From: Polyangium aurulentum
GTDB lineage: Bacteria; Myxococcota_A; Polyangia; Polyangiales; Polyangiaceae
Length of the DNA stretch: 32,497 nt
Reading direction: 5' to 3'
Assembly (NCBI GenBank): GCA_945875545.1
Contig: CAMCKZ010000033.1
Coordinates: forward strand, 1-32,497
The position numbers and the translations under genes are program-made. Shown here piece after piece: positions 1-7,640 of the stretch; the stretch's first letter is position 1, and every line of letters starts with the position of its first letter. The notes under the pieces are model-generated. The model worked only from the letters and a program-made list of their open reading frames with translations, ran no database searches and had not been told where the DNA came from.

Positions 1-780
1 CGCTCCCTTCATATCGCCGCCACGGGCATGCATGCGCAGGAGTCGCAGCTCGACACCATCGCGAACAACCTCGCGAACGCCAACACCGCAGGGTTCAAGA
101 AGACGCGGGCTGACTTTCAAGACCTGTTTTATCAAAACGTGCGCTTTGCAGGTACCCAGACGAGCGCCAACACGATGTCGCCCACGGGGCTTCAAATCGG
201 TAGCGGCGTTCGCATGGTGGGCACGACCCGCATTGATACGCAGGGTGCCATGAAGATGACTGGAAATAGTCTTGACATAGCCGTTGAGGGTCAAGGGTAT
301 TTCGTTGTACAGCAACCTGATGGTACGCCCGCATACACGCGGGCAGGCACATTTAAGGTAGATTCGCAGGGTCGCATGACGACGCCCGAGGGTTTCCCGT
401 TGGATCCCCCGGTGAGCATTCCCGCGGCGGCAACGAGCGTGGCGGTTGCGCGCGATGGCGGCATCTCCATCACCGTGGCGGGGCAACCCACGCCAACGCA
501 AGTCGGCTCCATTCAGATCGCAAACTTCGTCAACACGGCGGGCCTCAACGCCCTCGGGCACAACCTGTATCAAGCCACGATCGCGAGTGGCGATCCGCAA
601 CTGGGAACGCCGGGCACGGACGGTCGCGGAACGCTTTTGCAAGGCTCCGTCGAGCAAGCGAACGTCGAGGTTGTGGAAGAAATGATCGGCCTCATCGCTG
701 CCCAGCGTGCCTACGAAGTGAACAGCAAAGTCATCTCGGCGGCCGACGACATGCTGAAAAATGCCACCAACCTGCGCTGA
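1..780 (+). CDS. flgG: FlgG, distal rod protein (5' end cut by window edge)
   Basis: FlgG forms the distal rod of the flagellar axial structure, outside the inner membrane. The reading frame is open to base 1: the codons before the internal ATG at 28 read RSLHIAATG, which matches the usual FlgG start (M-x-R-S-L-W-x-A-x-TG), so only about two codons are missing and the ATG at 28 is not the true start. The bacterial rod signature (DTIANNLANANTAGFKK) follows at once. The C-terminal motif EMIGLIAAQRAYEVNSKVI is the conserved FlgG/FlgF tail helix. About 259 residues are visible, the normal family length. It heads the visible part of the operon and is followed ten bases later by flgA. The stop is TGA at 778-780. 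Confidence 0.97.
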   Translation, partial: RSLHIAATGMHAQESQLDTIANNLANANTAGFKKTRADFQDLFYQNVRFAGTQTSANTMSPTGLQIGSGVRMVGTTRIDTQGAMKMTGNSLDIAVEGQGYFVVQQPDGTPAYTRAGTFKVDSQGRMTTPEGFPLDPPVSIPAAATSVAVARDGGISITVAGQPTPTQVGSIQIANFVNTAGLNALGHNLYQATIASGDPQLGTPGTDGRGTLLQGSVEQANVEVVEEMIGLIAAQRAYEVNSKVISAADDMLKNATNLR

Positions 781-790
781 GGCCTAAACC

Positions 791-1528
791 ATGAATTTGC
801 GAGCATTTTCCCTGGCGATTCTCCTCTCCGCCGCAGCCCTCGCGGGTCCCGAATCCAAGGTCACGGTGTCGAGGTCGCGCATCGTCGTGGGCGATATTTT
901 GGACCGCGCGAACCTCCTCGTGGCCAGCATCGATTTGGGCCCGGCTCCCGCGCCCGGAGGCAGTCGCGTCTTTTCCCGCGACGACATCGAACTCGCGATT
1001 CGGCGCAGCGGGCAGTCGCCCCAGGGCCTTGTGATTCCCGGGATCGTTCGCGTGGAGTCGGCTTCGGTGCGCACCTCGGCGGCGGATCTCGCGTCGGTCT
1101 TGCGGCCCGAGATCGCGAAGCAACTTTCGACGGGCATCTCCCTCGTTAAGGTCGAACCCATGGGCGAATTGGTGCTGCCGCCCCGCGCCCGACTGCACGG
1201 CGTTACCTTCCCGAAGGTGCCACGTATTCGAGGAAATTTCCAGACCGCAGCCATGGCCGAATTCAGCCTCGATGGGGCCATCGTGGCGCGCATTGCCGTG
1301 CCCATTACGATGATGGTTGCGGACGAAGCAGTGCGCGCCGATACGGTTCGCGGCACCCGCATTGCTCTGACCTCGGACGTAGGCAACGTGCAAATCACGA
1401 CGAGCGCGGTGCTGCTATCCGACGCGCGCATCGGCGACACGATCTCGGCGCAGGTCACGTCCACCAACCGCGTGGTGCGCGTCCGACTTTCGCGGCCCGA
1501 TCTTGCGCAACTCGTCGAGGGACCATGA
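791..1528 (+). CDS. flgA: FlgA, P-ring assembly chaperone
   Basis: FlgA is the periplasmic chaperone that helps FlgI polymerise into the P ring around the rod. The 245-residue product starts with a short signal peptide (hydrophobic core about residues 5-18, ending AAALA). It has the SAF-type C-terminal region, including RGTRIALTSDV and GDTISAQVTSTNRVVRVRL near the end, typical of FlgA. The N-terminal half is divergent. A GAGG Shine-Dalgarno sequence at 779-782 supports the ATG at 791. The gene sits between flgG and flgH, and its TGA overlaps the flgH ATG (ATGA), so translation of the two is probably coupled. Assignment rests on the SAF-like end plus operon position. Confidence 0.9.
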   Translation: MNLRAFSLAILLSAAALAGPESKVTVSRSRIVVGDILDRANLLVASIDLGPAPAPGGSRVFSRDDIELAIRRSGQSPQGLVIPGIVRVESASVRTSAADLASVLRPEIAKQLSTGISLVKVEPMGELVLPPRARLHGVTFPKVPRIRGNFQTAAMAEFSLDGAIVARIAVPITMMVADEAVRADTVRGTRIALTSDVGNVQITTSAVLLSDARIGDTISAQVTSTNRVVRVRLSRPDLAQLVEGP

Positions 1529-2223
1529 AGCGCGAACCGCGGGCCATCGCCGGCGCCCTTCTCGCAGCCACCCTCGCAGCCTGTTCGCCAGCCCATGTGC
1601 AGCCATTTCAGGCGCGGCAGCGTCGCTACGACGCAGGCAAATACGCGGCTCTCGAGGCCACGCACCAGACGGGTTCCCTCTGGAGCAGCACCTCCGGCGG
1701 ATACTTGCAGGATACACGCGCTGCCCACGTGGGGGATGTGGTGACGATTCTCATCGACGAGCAGGCCGATGCGTCGGGCGACGCCTCCACGAAACTTTCC
1801 AAGTCGAGTTCCGCGCAAGAAGGTCTCACGAGCGTGCTCGGCCTCCTCCCCGCGTTGAAGCGTTCGAACCCCGAACTCGACGCCAACAATCTTCTTTCGT
1901 ACCTCGCCAAGAGTGAGTTCGCAGGCACCGGCGCAACGGCCCGCAAAGGTGCCCTCAACGGCAATATTGCCCTGCGAATTACCAGAGAAATGCCAAACAG
2001 CGATCTCTTCGTAGAGGGCACCAAAGTGCTGCTCTTGAACCACGAAGAATACCACCTGTACGTGTCGGGCATTCTGCGCCCCCTCGACATCAGCCGCACC
2101 AATACCGCGGCCTCCTCGCGCATCGCCGACGCCCAAATCGAGTTCACCGGGCGCGGCGACGTCGACGCCACGACGACCCAGGGTTGGCTCACAAAATTCC
2201 TCTCCGCCATCAATCCGTTCTGA
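1525..2223 (+). CDS. flgH: FlgH, flagellar L-ring lipoprotein
   Basis: FlgH builds the L ring, the bushing in the outer membrane through which the rod passes. The 232-residue product has a lipoprotein signal peptide with lipobox LAAC, lipidated Cys at residue 20. The family hallmark GSLWS follows at about residue 50, then VGDVVTILIDEQADAS, the characteristic FlgH strand-forming segment. The C-terminal part (LFVEGTKVLLLNHEEYHLYVSGILRP and the terminal WLTKFLSAINPF) is also typical. The length is normal. Start and stop overlap flgA upstream, and flgI begins seven bases downstream. The presence of an L ring shows that the organism is a diderm with an outer membrane. Confidence 0.96.
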   Translation: MKREPRAIAGALLAATLAACSPAHVQPFQARQRRYDAGKYAALEATHQTGSLWSSTSGGYLQDTRAAHVGDVVTILIDEQADASGDASTKLSKSSSAQEGLTSVLGLLPALKRSNPELDANNLLSYLAKSEFAGTGATARKGALNGNIALRITREMPNSDLFVEGTKVLLLNHEEYHLYVSGILRPLDISRTNTAASSRIADAQIEFTGRGDVDATTTQGWLTKFLSAINPF

Positions 2224-2229
2224 GGCCCC

Positions 2230-3366
2230 ATGCGCATGACTAACATTCTCCGCGCCTTCGCCGTCGTGCTCGGCATCGGGCTTTCGTTCTGCCCGAAACC
2301 CGCGCACGCCGACCGCCTTCGCGAGCTCTGCGACATCGTGGGAGTCCGGGAAAACCAGCTCATTGGCTACGGGGTTGTCACCGGCCTTCAAAGCACCGGC
2401 GACGATGTCACGGCACCCTTTGCCAACCAATCGATCATCGCTTTCTTGCGGCGCATGGGCGTGCAGGTCGAAAACGAACAGGTGCGTCTCAAGAACGTGG
2501 CGGCCGTCCTCGTCACCGCCACCATGCCCGCGTTCGCTCGCCAAGGTGCCCGCATCGATGTCACCGTGTCGTCGATGGGCAACGCAAAATCCCTTCAGGG
2601 CGGGGTGCTTTTGCAAACGCTGTTGTCGGGAGCGGATCGGCAAGTTTACGCCGTGGCGCAAGGCCCACTCATCGTCGGCGGCTACGAAGCCGGTGGCCGC
2701 AGCGGATCGACGGTGAAGGTCAATATTACCACAACTGGGCGCGTGCCATCTGGGGCCCTTTTGGAGCGGGAAATTGCTACAAAATTCGTCAACGATGGCC
2801 ACGTGATGTTGGCCCTGCGCGAACAAGACTTCACGACCGCGTCACGCATTGCGGCGGCCCTCGATAAGGCGTTTGGCGAGGGCACAGCCTTCCCTCTCGA
2901 CAGCGGCGCGGTTCGCGTCACGGTGCCCGAGGCCATGAAGGAGCGGCCCGTCGATCTCCTCGCGAAGCTCGTGGAAATCGACGTCACCCCCGCGGCACCT
3001 TCGCGCGTCGTCATCAACGAGCGCACGGGCACCATTGTGGCCGGCGGCGACGTTCGACTGAGCCCCGTTGCCATCTCCCACGGAAGCTTGTCCATCGTGA
3101 TCAAAGAGACGCCCGTCGTCTCGCAACCCGGAGCTTTTGCTCAGGGCGGCGCCACGACCCAAACCGTCGAGCGCACCGATATTCAGGCGACAGAAGGCTC
3201 GGCCCCCGAGGGTCCTCCGCCGATGGCGTACCTCCCCGCCGCCACGACCCTCGCCGACGTCGCCAAAGCGCTCACGAGCCTCGGCGTAACGCCCCGCGAA
3301 CTCGCAAGCATTCTCCAAGCGCTCCGCTCCGCTGGCGCACTCCATGCAGACCTCATCGTTCAATGA
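2230..3366 (+). CDS. flgI: FlgI, flagellar P-ring protein
   Basis: FlgI forms the P ring in the periplasm, in the peptidoglycan plane. The 378-residue protein has a Sec signal peptide ending AHA-D at about residue 27. The conserved family core follows: RLRELCDIVGVRENQLIGYG, then GLQSTGDD, FLRRMGVQV and VTATMPAFARQGARIDVTVSS. The C-terminal region contains INERTGTIVAGGDVRLSPVAISHG, another standard FlgI block. Two ATG codons are possible (2230 and 2236); both leave the signal peptide intact. The TGA overlaps the ATG of the next gene (ATGA at 3363). Length and organisation are ordinary. Confidence 0.97.
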   Translation: MRMTNILRAFAVVLGIGLSFCPKPAHADRLRELCDIVGVRENQLIGYGVVTGLQSTGDDVTAPFANQSIIAFLRRMGVQVENEQVRLKNVAAVLVTATMPAFARQGARIDVTVSSMGNAKSLQGGVLLQTLLSGADRQVYAVAQGPLIVGGYEAGGRSGSTVKVNITTTGRVPSGALLEREIATKFVNDGHVMLALREQDFTTASRIAAALDKAFGEGTAFPLDSGAVRVTVPEAMKERPVDLLAKLVEIDVTPAAPSRVVINERTGTIVAGGDVRLSPVAISHGSLSIVIKETPVVSQPGAFAQGGATTQTVERTDIQATEGSAPEGPPPMAYLPAATTLADVAKALTSLGVTPRELASILQALRSAGALHADLIVQ

Positions 3367-3827
3367 ACCCGCTCGCTCCCCTTCCCTTCGACGCCAGCGC
3401 CCTCAAAAACGGCGCCATCGACCCGAGCCAAAAGCCCGACGCTGCCCGCCAAAAAGCTGACGCGAAGATCGACAAGGCCGCTCAAGAGTTCGAAGCCATC
3501 TTCGTAAGAAAAGTGCTCTCGGAGCTGCACAAGACGACCAAACTTTCGGGGCAGAAAAAGCAGATGGCCGGCGCCGAAATGTACGACACGATGTGGCTCA
3601 ATGAGGTTTCGGCCTCCCTCGCCAAAGGCGGAGGTTTCGGCGTGGGGCGCGTGATCAAAGAGTCGATGGTCCGCCAAGGCAAGACACCGGAAGAGGCGCT
3701 TGCGGCCATGAACGGGGCTCTCAAGAAGCACGACCATGAAGAAATGGAGGCTCGCGCACGAACGGCTAAAGTTTCTGGCGCAGGTGCCGTTCCGTCGATC
3801 GATGAAGATCTCTCCCGCGTTAAGTAG
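3363..3827 (+). CDS. flgJ: FlgJ-type rod-binding protein, no muramidase domain
   Basis: This is a 154-residue protein matching only the N-terminal rod-binding half of FlgJ, the scaffold that caps the growing rod. The rod-binding signature AAQEFEAIFVRKVLSELHK occurs at about residues 40-58, followed by the conserved AGAEMYDTMWLNEVSASLAKGGGFGVG segment. The peptidoglycan-hydrolase (glucosaminidase) domain of gammaproteobacterial FlgJ is absent, as is usual in alpha-, delta- and epsilon-type lineages, so a separate lytic enzyme must open the wall. The start overlaps the flgI stop. It is the last gene of the first translationally coupled block; a sigma-54-type promoter for flgM lies 60 bases downstream. 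Confidence 0.9.
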   Translation: MNPLAPLPFDASALKNGAIDPSQKPDAARQKADAKIDKAAQEFEAIFVRKVLSELHKTTKLSGQKKQMAGAEMYDTMWLNEVSASLAKGGGFGVGRVIKESMVRQGKTPEEALAAMNGALKKHDHEEMEARARTAKVSGAGAVPSIDEDLSRVK

Positions 3828-3889
3828 CGCATCCACGCCCGGGCTCCATGGCGCGATCCATGGCAGGCATCATGGCTTCCCGGCTAGCG

Positions 3890-3906
3890 CTGGCACGGTG
3901 TTTGCT
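3890..3906 (+). promoter_or_regulatory. Sigma-54 promoter of flgM
   Basis: The sequence CTGGCACGGTGTTTGCT matches the -24/-12 consensus TTGGCACGNNNNTTGCW at every defined base but the first. GG (3892-3893) and GC (3904-3905) are exactly ten bases apart. Transcription would start near 3917, leaving a leader of about 16 bases with the AAGAGG Shine-Dalgarno at its very start, before the flgM ATG at 3933. Confidence 0.88.
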
Positions 3907-3932
3907 TATGGACTCCAAGAGGTAAGGCCGTC

Positions 3933-4244
3933 ATGAAAGTTAACAATTCGTCGACCCCCAGCGTTTACTCGAGGCCTGGGGTGCGCTCCACGTCAACAGC
4001 GACCAGAGGCACCAAGGCGGGCGCGGCGCGGTCAACCGACTCCGCCTCCGGCAGCGGCGAAGCAAAGCGCCCAGGGGGCACTACCGACGCCGCAACGGTC
4101 AGTCTTTCACCCCAGGCCCGCGCGCTCGCCAGTTCCAGCGGCGTCAACGAGGTCAAGGTCTCGGCCATCAAGGCGCAAGTCGATGCGGGCGAGTACGTGG
4201 TCGACTCGCATCAAGTCGCCGAAAAAATGATCGATCATCGTTAG
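3933..4244 (+). CDS. flgM: FlgM, anti-sigma-28 factor
   Basis: FlgM binds the flagellar sigma factor FliA (sigma-28) and is exported through the completed hook, releasing the sigma factor. The 103-residue protein has a low-complexity, Ser/Thr/Gly-rich, probably disordered N-terminal half. The C-terminal FlgM helices are the diagnostic part: VSLSPQARAL at about 56-65, then EVKVSAIKAQVDAGEYVVDS at 73-92 and VAEKMI at 95-100. A Shine-Dalgarno AAGAGG lies at 3917-3922. It has its own sigma-54-type promoter and is followed by a strong terminator at 4309-4346, so it is probably monocistronic. No FliA gene is in this window, and the flagellin promoter here looks sigma-54-dependent. Confidence 0.93.
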   Translation: MKVNNSSTPSVYSRPGVRSTSTATRGTKAGAARSTDSASGSGEAKRPGGTTDAATVSLSPQARALASSSGVNEVKVSAIKAQVDAGEYVVDSHQVAEKMIDHR

Positions 4245-4248
4245 CCGC

Positions 4249-4276
4249 GGTTTTCGGGTCAGGGTTTTCGGGTCAG
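4249..4276 (+). repeat. Two tandem copies of a 14-bp unit
   Basis: The unit GGTTTTCGGGTCAG occurs twice without a gap (4249-4262 and 4263-4276), between the flgM stop codon and its terminator. It looks like a local duplication. I see no coding role. Confidence 0.85.
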
Positions 4277-4308
4277 GGGAACGCGCATCCCCAATAATGC
4301 GCCGGGCG

Positions 4309-4346
4309 CGCCAGCACTTCTTCGGAGGCTGCTGGCGTTTTTTTTT
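4309..4346 (+). terminator. Intrinsic terminator after flgM
   Basis: A perfect 8-bp stem, CGCCAGCA (4309-4316) pairing with TGCTGGCG (4330-4337), encloses a 13-base loop and is followed by nine T residues (4338-4346). It separates the flgM transcript from flgN-flgK. Confidence 0.93.
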
Positions 4347-4415
4347 GTTCGATCCGTTGCCAGCAGTGAACGGCGAGCTCGGGGAAACTTGAACACTTTC
4401 GGGCAAGCGCCCGCC

Positions 4416-4432
4416 TCGGCAAGGCATTTGCA
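4416..4432 (+). promoter_or_regulatory. Sigma-54 promoter of flgN-flgK
   Basis: TCGGCAAGGCATTTGCA matches the -24/-12 consensus at GGCA, G and TTGCA. GG (4418-4419) and GC (4430-4431) are ten bases apart. The predicted start, about 4443, falls immediately before the flgN ATG at 4444. Confidence 0.82.
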
Positions 4433-4443
4433 GGTGCCCATGC

Positions 4444-4815
4444 ATGGTACCTCACGATTCGCCCCTGACCGCCGTGCTCGACGAAATCGAGCGCATCTTG
4501 GAAGAGGAACGCGAGGCCCTGCGGCACCTGAATCGCCCGGTCATCGACCGCTGCGCCGAGCAGAAGACGGCCCTCGAGGCAACGCTTCGCGCCGTGTTGA
4601 CGCGCCAAAACCCTGGTGAATTGCAGCGCGCGCGCATTGAGCGGTTGAAAGCTTCGGCGCTTGTGAATCAGATGCTCATCTCCCAAGCCCGCAATTGCAT
4701 TCGAGGAATTCTGGCCCTCGCGACCGGGCAAGGAGCTTCGTCGAGCATTCCGCCGGCCCCGGCGAGCATCGTTGCGCAGGCGGCCCCCACGCGCCGGCTC
4801 CTGGTGCAGGGCTAG
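4444..4815 (+). CDS. flgN: FlgN-like export chaperone for FlgK/FlgL
   Basis: FlgN is the cytoplasmic chaperone that keeps the hook-filament junction proteins FlgK and FlgL unfolded for export. The 123-residue product is mostly predicted helical. It has the FlgN-type heptad N-terminus (LDEIERILEEEREALRHLNR, about residues 11-30) followed by EQKTALEATL and a basic second helix. The tail from about residue 98 is rich in Ala and Pro. Sequence conservation in this family is weak, so the call leans on size, helical pattern and position directly before flgK. The ATG at 4444 is the only plausible start. With the sigma-54 element upstream, it predicts a leaderless or nearly leaderless message. The stop is two bases before the flgK ATG. 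Confidence 0.85.
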   Translation: MVPHDSPLTAVLDEIERILEEEREALRHLNRPVIDRCAEQKTALEATLRAVLTRQNPGELQRARIERLKASALVNQMLISQARNCIRGILALATGQGASSSIPPAPASIVAQAAPTRRLLVQG

Positions 4816-4817
4816 TC

Positions 4818-6203
4818 ATGGGCATCGCGCTCTCCAATCTTTTGTCCGTCGCCCGCGATGCCATGGCGGTGAACGCCAAGGCCCTCGACATCACGGGCCA
4901 AAACGTCGCGAACGTCAACACCGCGGGCTATGCGCGGCGCCGCGCAGAAATCCAGGCGCGCGGCACTTCCCGCGACTCGTACGGCGGCGTGACGATTGGG
5001 AGCATCACGCGCGCCGCCGACGACCTCACGCAGCGTCGACTTCTTGACGTTCGCGGTCAGGAAACCAGCGCGCGGCAGCGCAGCGACAGTCTCGCGTCCG
5101 TCGAAGCAGTCTTCAACGATGCCAACGGCACGGGCTTGGCCGGAGGCCTTGTAAAGCTCTTCGATTCGTTCAACAGCCTTGCGTCAAATCCACGCGACAC
5201 CACGGCCCGCAACGGCGTGCTCAGCGCGGCGCAATCCGTCGTGGACGACTTCACGATGGCGACCCGCACCATCGACGGGGCGCGCGCCGATATTTTTGCG
5301 CAGGCCCAGGGATATACCAAGCAAATCAATGAGATAGGTGTGGGTATTGCGGCGTTAAGCGGGTCGATTCAGTCGTCGCTGGCAGCGGGGCAAGACGCTT
5401 CCGACCTGCTCGACAAACGCGACATGCTGCTGCGCAATCTCTCCGAAATCGTTGACGTGCAGACTGCAAGCAATCCGGATGGCACGATATTGGTGCGGGC
5501 CGCGGGGCAATCGCTCGTCGAGGGGAACAGCGCCAACACGCTGTCGGTGACCCTCGACACGCCGGGCGCTCTTGCCTTCAAGATTTCGGTCGCCGGCTCT
5601 CCAGCCATGGGATTTTCCGCGCAAAACATGGGCGGCAAGCTCGGCGGAATGCGCCAAGCGCGCGACGAAGACATGGCGGAAACGCGTAAGAAGCTGGATG
5701 CGCTCGCCGCCGATCTGGCCACCGCCGTCAACGGCCTGCACAGCGCGGGCTTCGGCACCGATGGCGTCGCTGGCCGAAATCTCTTCACGTTCACGGCAGC
5801 CAATCCTGCCCACACCCTCGCCATCGATCCGGCATTGGCCGGCCATCCCGAGCGCGTCGCCGCCGCTTCTTCGCTGGCATCGAGCGCAGGCGGAAACGAT
5901 GTAGCGCGGCAAATTGCAGGACTTCAGTCCACGCCATCCACCGCCTCGGGTACCAAAACGCTCATCGAGTCTTACGCGGATCTCGTCGGCGATTTGGGCT
6001 TGCGGCGTCAAAAAGCGACGGGCGACGCGGAGGTCAAGGGTGCCCTCGCCGACCAGATTCAGGCGCTGCACCAACAAACGAGCGGCGTGTCGCTCGACGA
6101 AGAAATGGTCGATTTGACCCGCTACCAGCGCGCGTATGAAGCCTCGTCGAAACTCTTGAAGACCTTCGACGAGCTGATGCGCGGGTTGATTCAGAGCTTG
6201 TAG
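4818..6203 (+). CDS. flgK: FlgK, hook-filament junction protein 1
   Basis: FlgK joins the hook to the filament. The 461-residue product starts at the ATG at 4818 (MGIALSNLLSVARDAM), which matches the family N-terminus; an earlier in-frame start within flgN would add non-homologous sequence. The axial-protein motif GQNVANVNTAGYARRR occurs at about residues 29-44. The FlgK-specific GLAGGLVKLFDSFNSLASNP region lies near residue 115. The C-terminal signature LDEEMVDLTRYQRAYEASSK is just before the end. Terminal helices are those of flagellar axial proteins; the central region is shorter than in enteric FlgK (about 550 residues). It follows flgN by two bases and shares its promoter. Confidence 0.96.
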   Translation: MGIALSNLLSVARDAMAVNAKALDITGQNVANVNTAGYARRRAEIQARGTSRDSYGGVTIGSITRAADDLTQRRLLDVRGQETSARQRSDSLASVEAVFNDANGTGLAGGLVKLFDSFNSLASNPRDTTARNGVLSAAQSVVDDFTMATRTIDGARADIFAQAQGYTKQINEIGVGIAALSGSIQSSLAAGQDASDLLDKRDMLLRNLSEIVDVQTASNPDGTILVRAAGQSLVEGNSANTLSVTLDTPGALAFKISVAGSPAMGFSAQNMGGKLGGMRQARDEDMAETRKKLDALAADLATAVNGLHSAGFGTDGVAGRNLFTFTAANPAHTLAIDPALAGHPERVAAASSLASSAGGNDVARQIAGLQSTPSTASGTKTLIESYADLVGDLGLRRQKATGDAEVKGALADQIQALHQQTSGVSLDEEMVDLTRYQRAYEASSKLLKTFDELMRGLIQSL

Positions 6204-6216
6204 ACTGCACGTATTT

Positions 6217-6233
6217 TTGGCCCGCGCATTGCA
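6217..6233 (+). promoter_or_regulatory. Sigma-54 promoter of flgL
   Basis: TTGGCCCGCGCATTGCA differs from TTGGCACGNNNNTTGCW at a single base. GG (6219-6220) and GC (6231-6232) have the required ten-base spacing. The predicted start is about 6244, giving a 22-base leader with the purine-rich ribosome binding site AGGAAGAGAG. Confidence 0.88.
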
Positions 6234-6265
6234 GCTCACGGTGAAGCCAGGAAGAGAGTTCCATC

Positions 6266-7147
6266 ATGCGCATTTCCGACGCCACCCGTATGGATCGGCT
6301 CGTTTCGAACACGAGTCGGCTGGAAGGCAAGATTGCCACCGTGTCGCAGCGGGTGTCGTCGGGCATCGCCCTCGACGTGCCTTCCACCGACCCGGTGCAA
6401 GCCTCGGCGTACCTGCGGGCGCGCGGAAATTTGGGCCGCATGAAGGGCTACGCGGACGCCATTCGCGATGGCAAAGGAGAATTGGAGCTCGCGGAAGGCT
6501 CTCTCACGCAGGCCCAAGACATCATCGCGCGAGGCCGAGAAATCGCGCTGCAAGCGGCCAACAGCACGTATTCGGCGGTCGACCGAAGTCAGTTTGCAGC
6601 CGAGCTTGGCCAGCTTCGCGACCAGCTCCTCGCGTCGGCCAACCAAGAAGGCCCCAACGGCTACCTTTTTGGGGGCTCAAAAATGGACGCGCCACCCTTC
6701 TCGGCAGCAGGTATTTTTCAGGGTAACGGCGATCAGCGGTTGCTTGAGGTGAGCCCAGGATTCACGATTGCCACGAATGCGAGCGGTGCCCAAGCCTTCA
6801 CGGCGGCGGGCGGCCAAGATGTGTTTTCGCTCTTCGCGCAACTGCAAACAGCGGTCACGTCGAACGACGTCAACGCCATTGCAACGACGGGCAAACTCAT
6901 CGCCGACGCGCACCAACAGGTGGGCACCGCGCGCGGCGAAGTGGGCTACACGATGCAACGAATCGACCTCGCCGATTCGGCTCAAAACATGATGCAAATT
7001 CTCTGGAAGCAGCGCCAAGGCGAGGCGTCCGAAATCGATCCGGCCCAGGTTTATTCGGAGCTTTCCGCGCTTCAGAACACGCTCACCCAGTCGGTGTCCG
7101 TGGCGCGCACGCAGCTCCAAACGCTGTCGGTGAACCGTTTTGGTTGA
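6266..7147 (+). CDS. flgL: FlgL, hook-filament junction protein 3
   Basis: FlgL is the second junction protein, homologous to flagellin at both ends. The 293-residue product begins MRISDATRMDRLVSNTSRLE and has the flagellin-like N-terminal coiled-coil domain (TVSQRVSSGIALDVPSTDPV at about residues 26-45). An FlgL-type block follows around residues 100-136 (ALQAANSTYS, then NQEGPNGYLFGGSK). The C-terminal helix ends LSALQNTLTQSVSVARTQLQ. A strong Shine-Dalgarno AGGAAGAG (6249-6256) supports the ATG at 6266. Length is close to the family norm. It has its own sigma-54-type promoter, so junction proteins FlgK and FlgL can be transcribed separately. Confidence 0.95.
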   Translation: MRISDATRMDRLVSNTSRLEGKIATVSQRVSSGIALDVPSTDPVQASAYLRARGNLGRMKGYADAIRDGKGELELAEGSLTQAQDIIARGREIALQAANSTYSAVDRSQFAAELGQLRDQLLASANQEGPNGYLFGGSKMDAPPFSAAGIFQGNGDQRLLEVSPGFTIATNASGAQAFTAAGGQDVFSLFAQLQTAVTSNDVNAIATTGKLIADAHQQVGTARGEVGYTMQRIDLADSAQNMMQILWKQRQGEASEIDPAQVYSELSALQNTLTQSVSVARTQLQTLSVNRFG

Positions 7148-7244
7148 GCTTTGCGCGGCCAGGTCCGCGATAGGCGGGCGTGGAGAAAAAAGTCGCTGAA
7201 CATTGGACCTTCTCGGCAGCAAGTGCGAAGGTCTCCTCAGCGCA

Positions 7245-7640
7245 ATGTTGATGGTTACGCGCCGAATCGGCGAAAGAATCGTGATTGGCGAAGGAGTCGA
7301 GATCGTCATCACGGAGATTCACCGGCAGTCCGTTCGGGTTGCCGTAAAGGCCCCGCCGGGCCACGTGATTTTCCGAGGTGAGGTCTGGGACAAGATCGCG
7401 TTGGCCAACCGCAATGCCGCCGAGGCAGCGGCGAAACTCGACGACGACAAGCTCGCCATTATCGACGCCCTAGACGCACCGTCCACTTCGCCCGCATCGC
7501 CCGCCGCGGCCGTCCCCGCGAGCTTGGCCGGCGACGACGCGCCGCAGGTGCCGAGCGCTGCGGCAATGCCGCCTCGCCGCATGATTAGCGGCCTCAAGCC
7601 GCTCAAGCCACGGGCGCCCAAGAAGGCCGACGAACCGTGA
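7245..7640 (+). CDS. csrA: CsrA/RsmA post-transcriptional regulator with long C-terminal tail
   Basis: CsrA is a dimeric RNA-binding protein that binds GGA motifs in mRNA leaders and blocks or alters translation. The true start is the ATG at 7245 (MLMVTRRIGERIVIG), matching the family N-terminus. RNA-binding residues Arg6, Arg7 and Arg44 are present, with Val for the usual Leu4. The core ends at about residue 55. A further 75 or so residues rich in Ala, Pro and charged residues follow, so the 131-residue product is about twice the usual 60-70. Its GTG-TGA overlap with the next gene implies coupled translation. Its place between flgL and the flagellin suggests control of late flagellar genes. 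No fliW, the usual antagonist gene, is in the window. Confidence 0.93.
   Translation: MLMVTRRIGERIVIGEGVEIVITEIHRQSVRVAVKAPPGHVIFRGEVWDKIALANRNAAEAAAKLDDDKLAIIDALDAPSTSPASPAAAVPASLAGDDAPQVPSAAAMPPRRMISGLKPLKPRAPKKADEP

Noticed and set aside
784-2826. 680-codon minus-strand open frame opposite flgA-flgI
   Set aside because: It lies wholly antisense to three clear flagellar genes, has low-complexity composition and no recognisable domain. Long antisense frames are expected in DNA this GC-rich.
7140-7154. Sigma-54-like TTGG...TTGC at the flgL stop, and a second at 7203-7217, as promoters for csrA
   Set aside because: In both, GG and GC are nine rather than ten bases apart. Sigma-54 promoters tolerate this spacing change poorly. 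csrA could instead be read from the flgL promoter.
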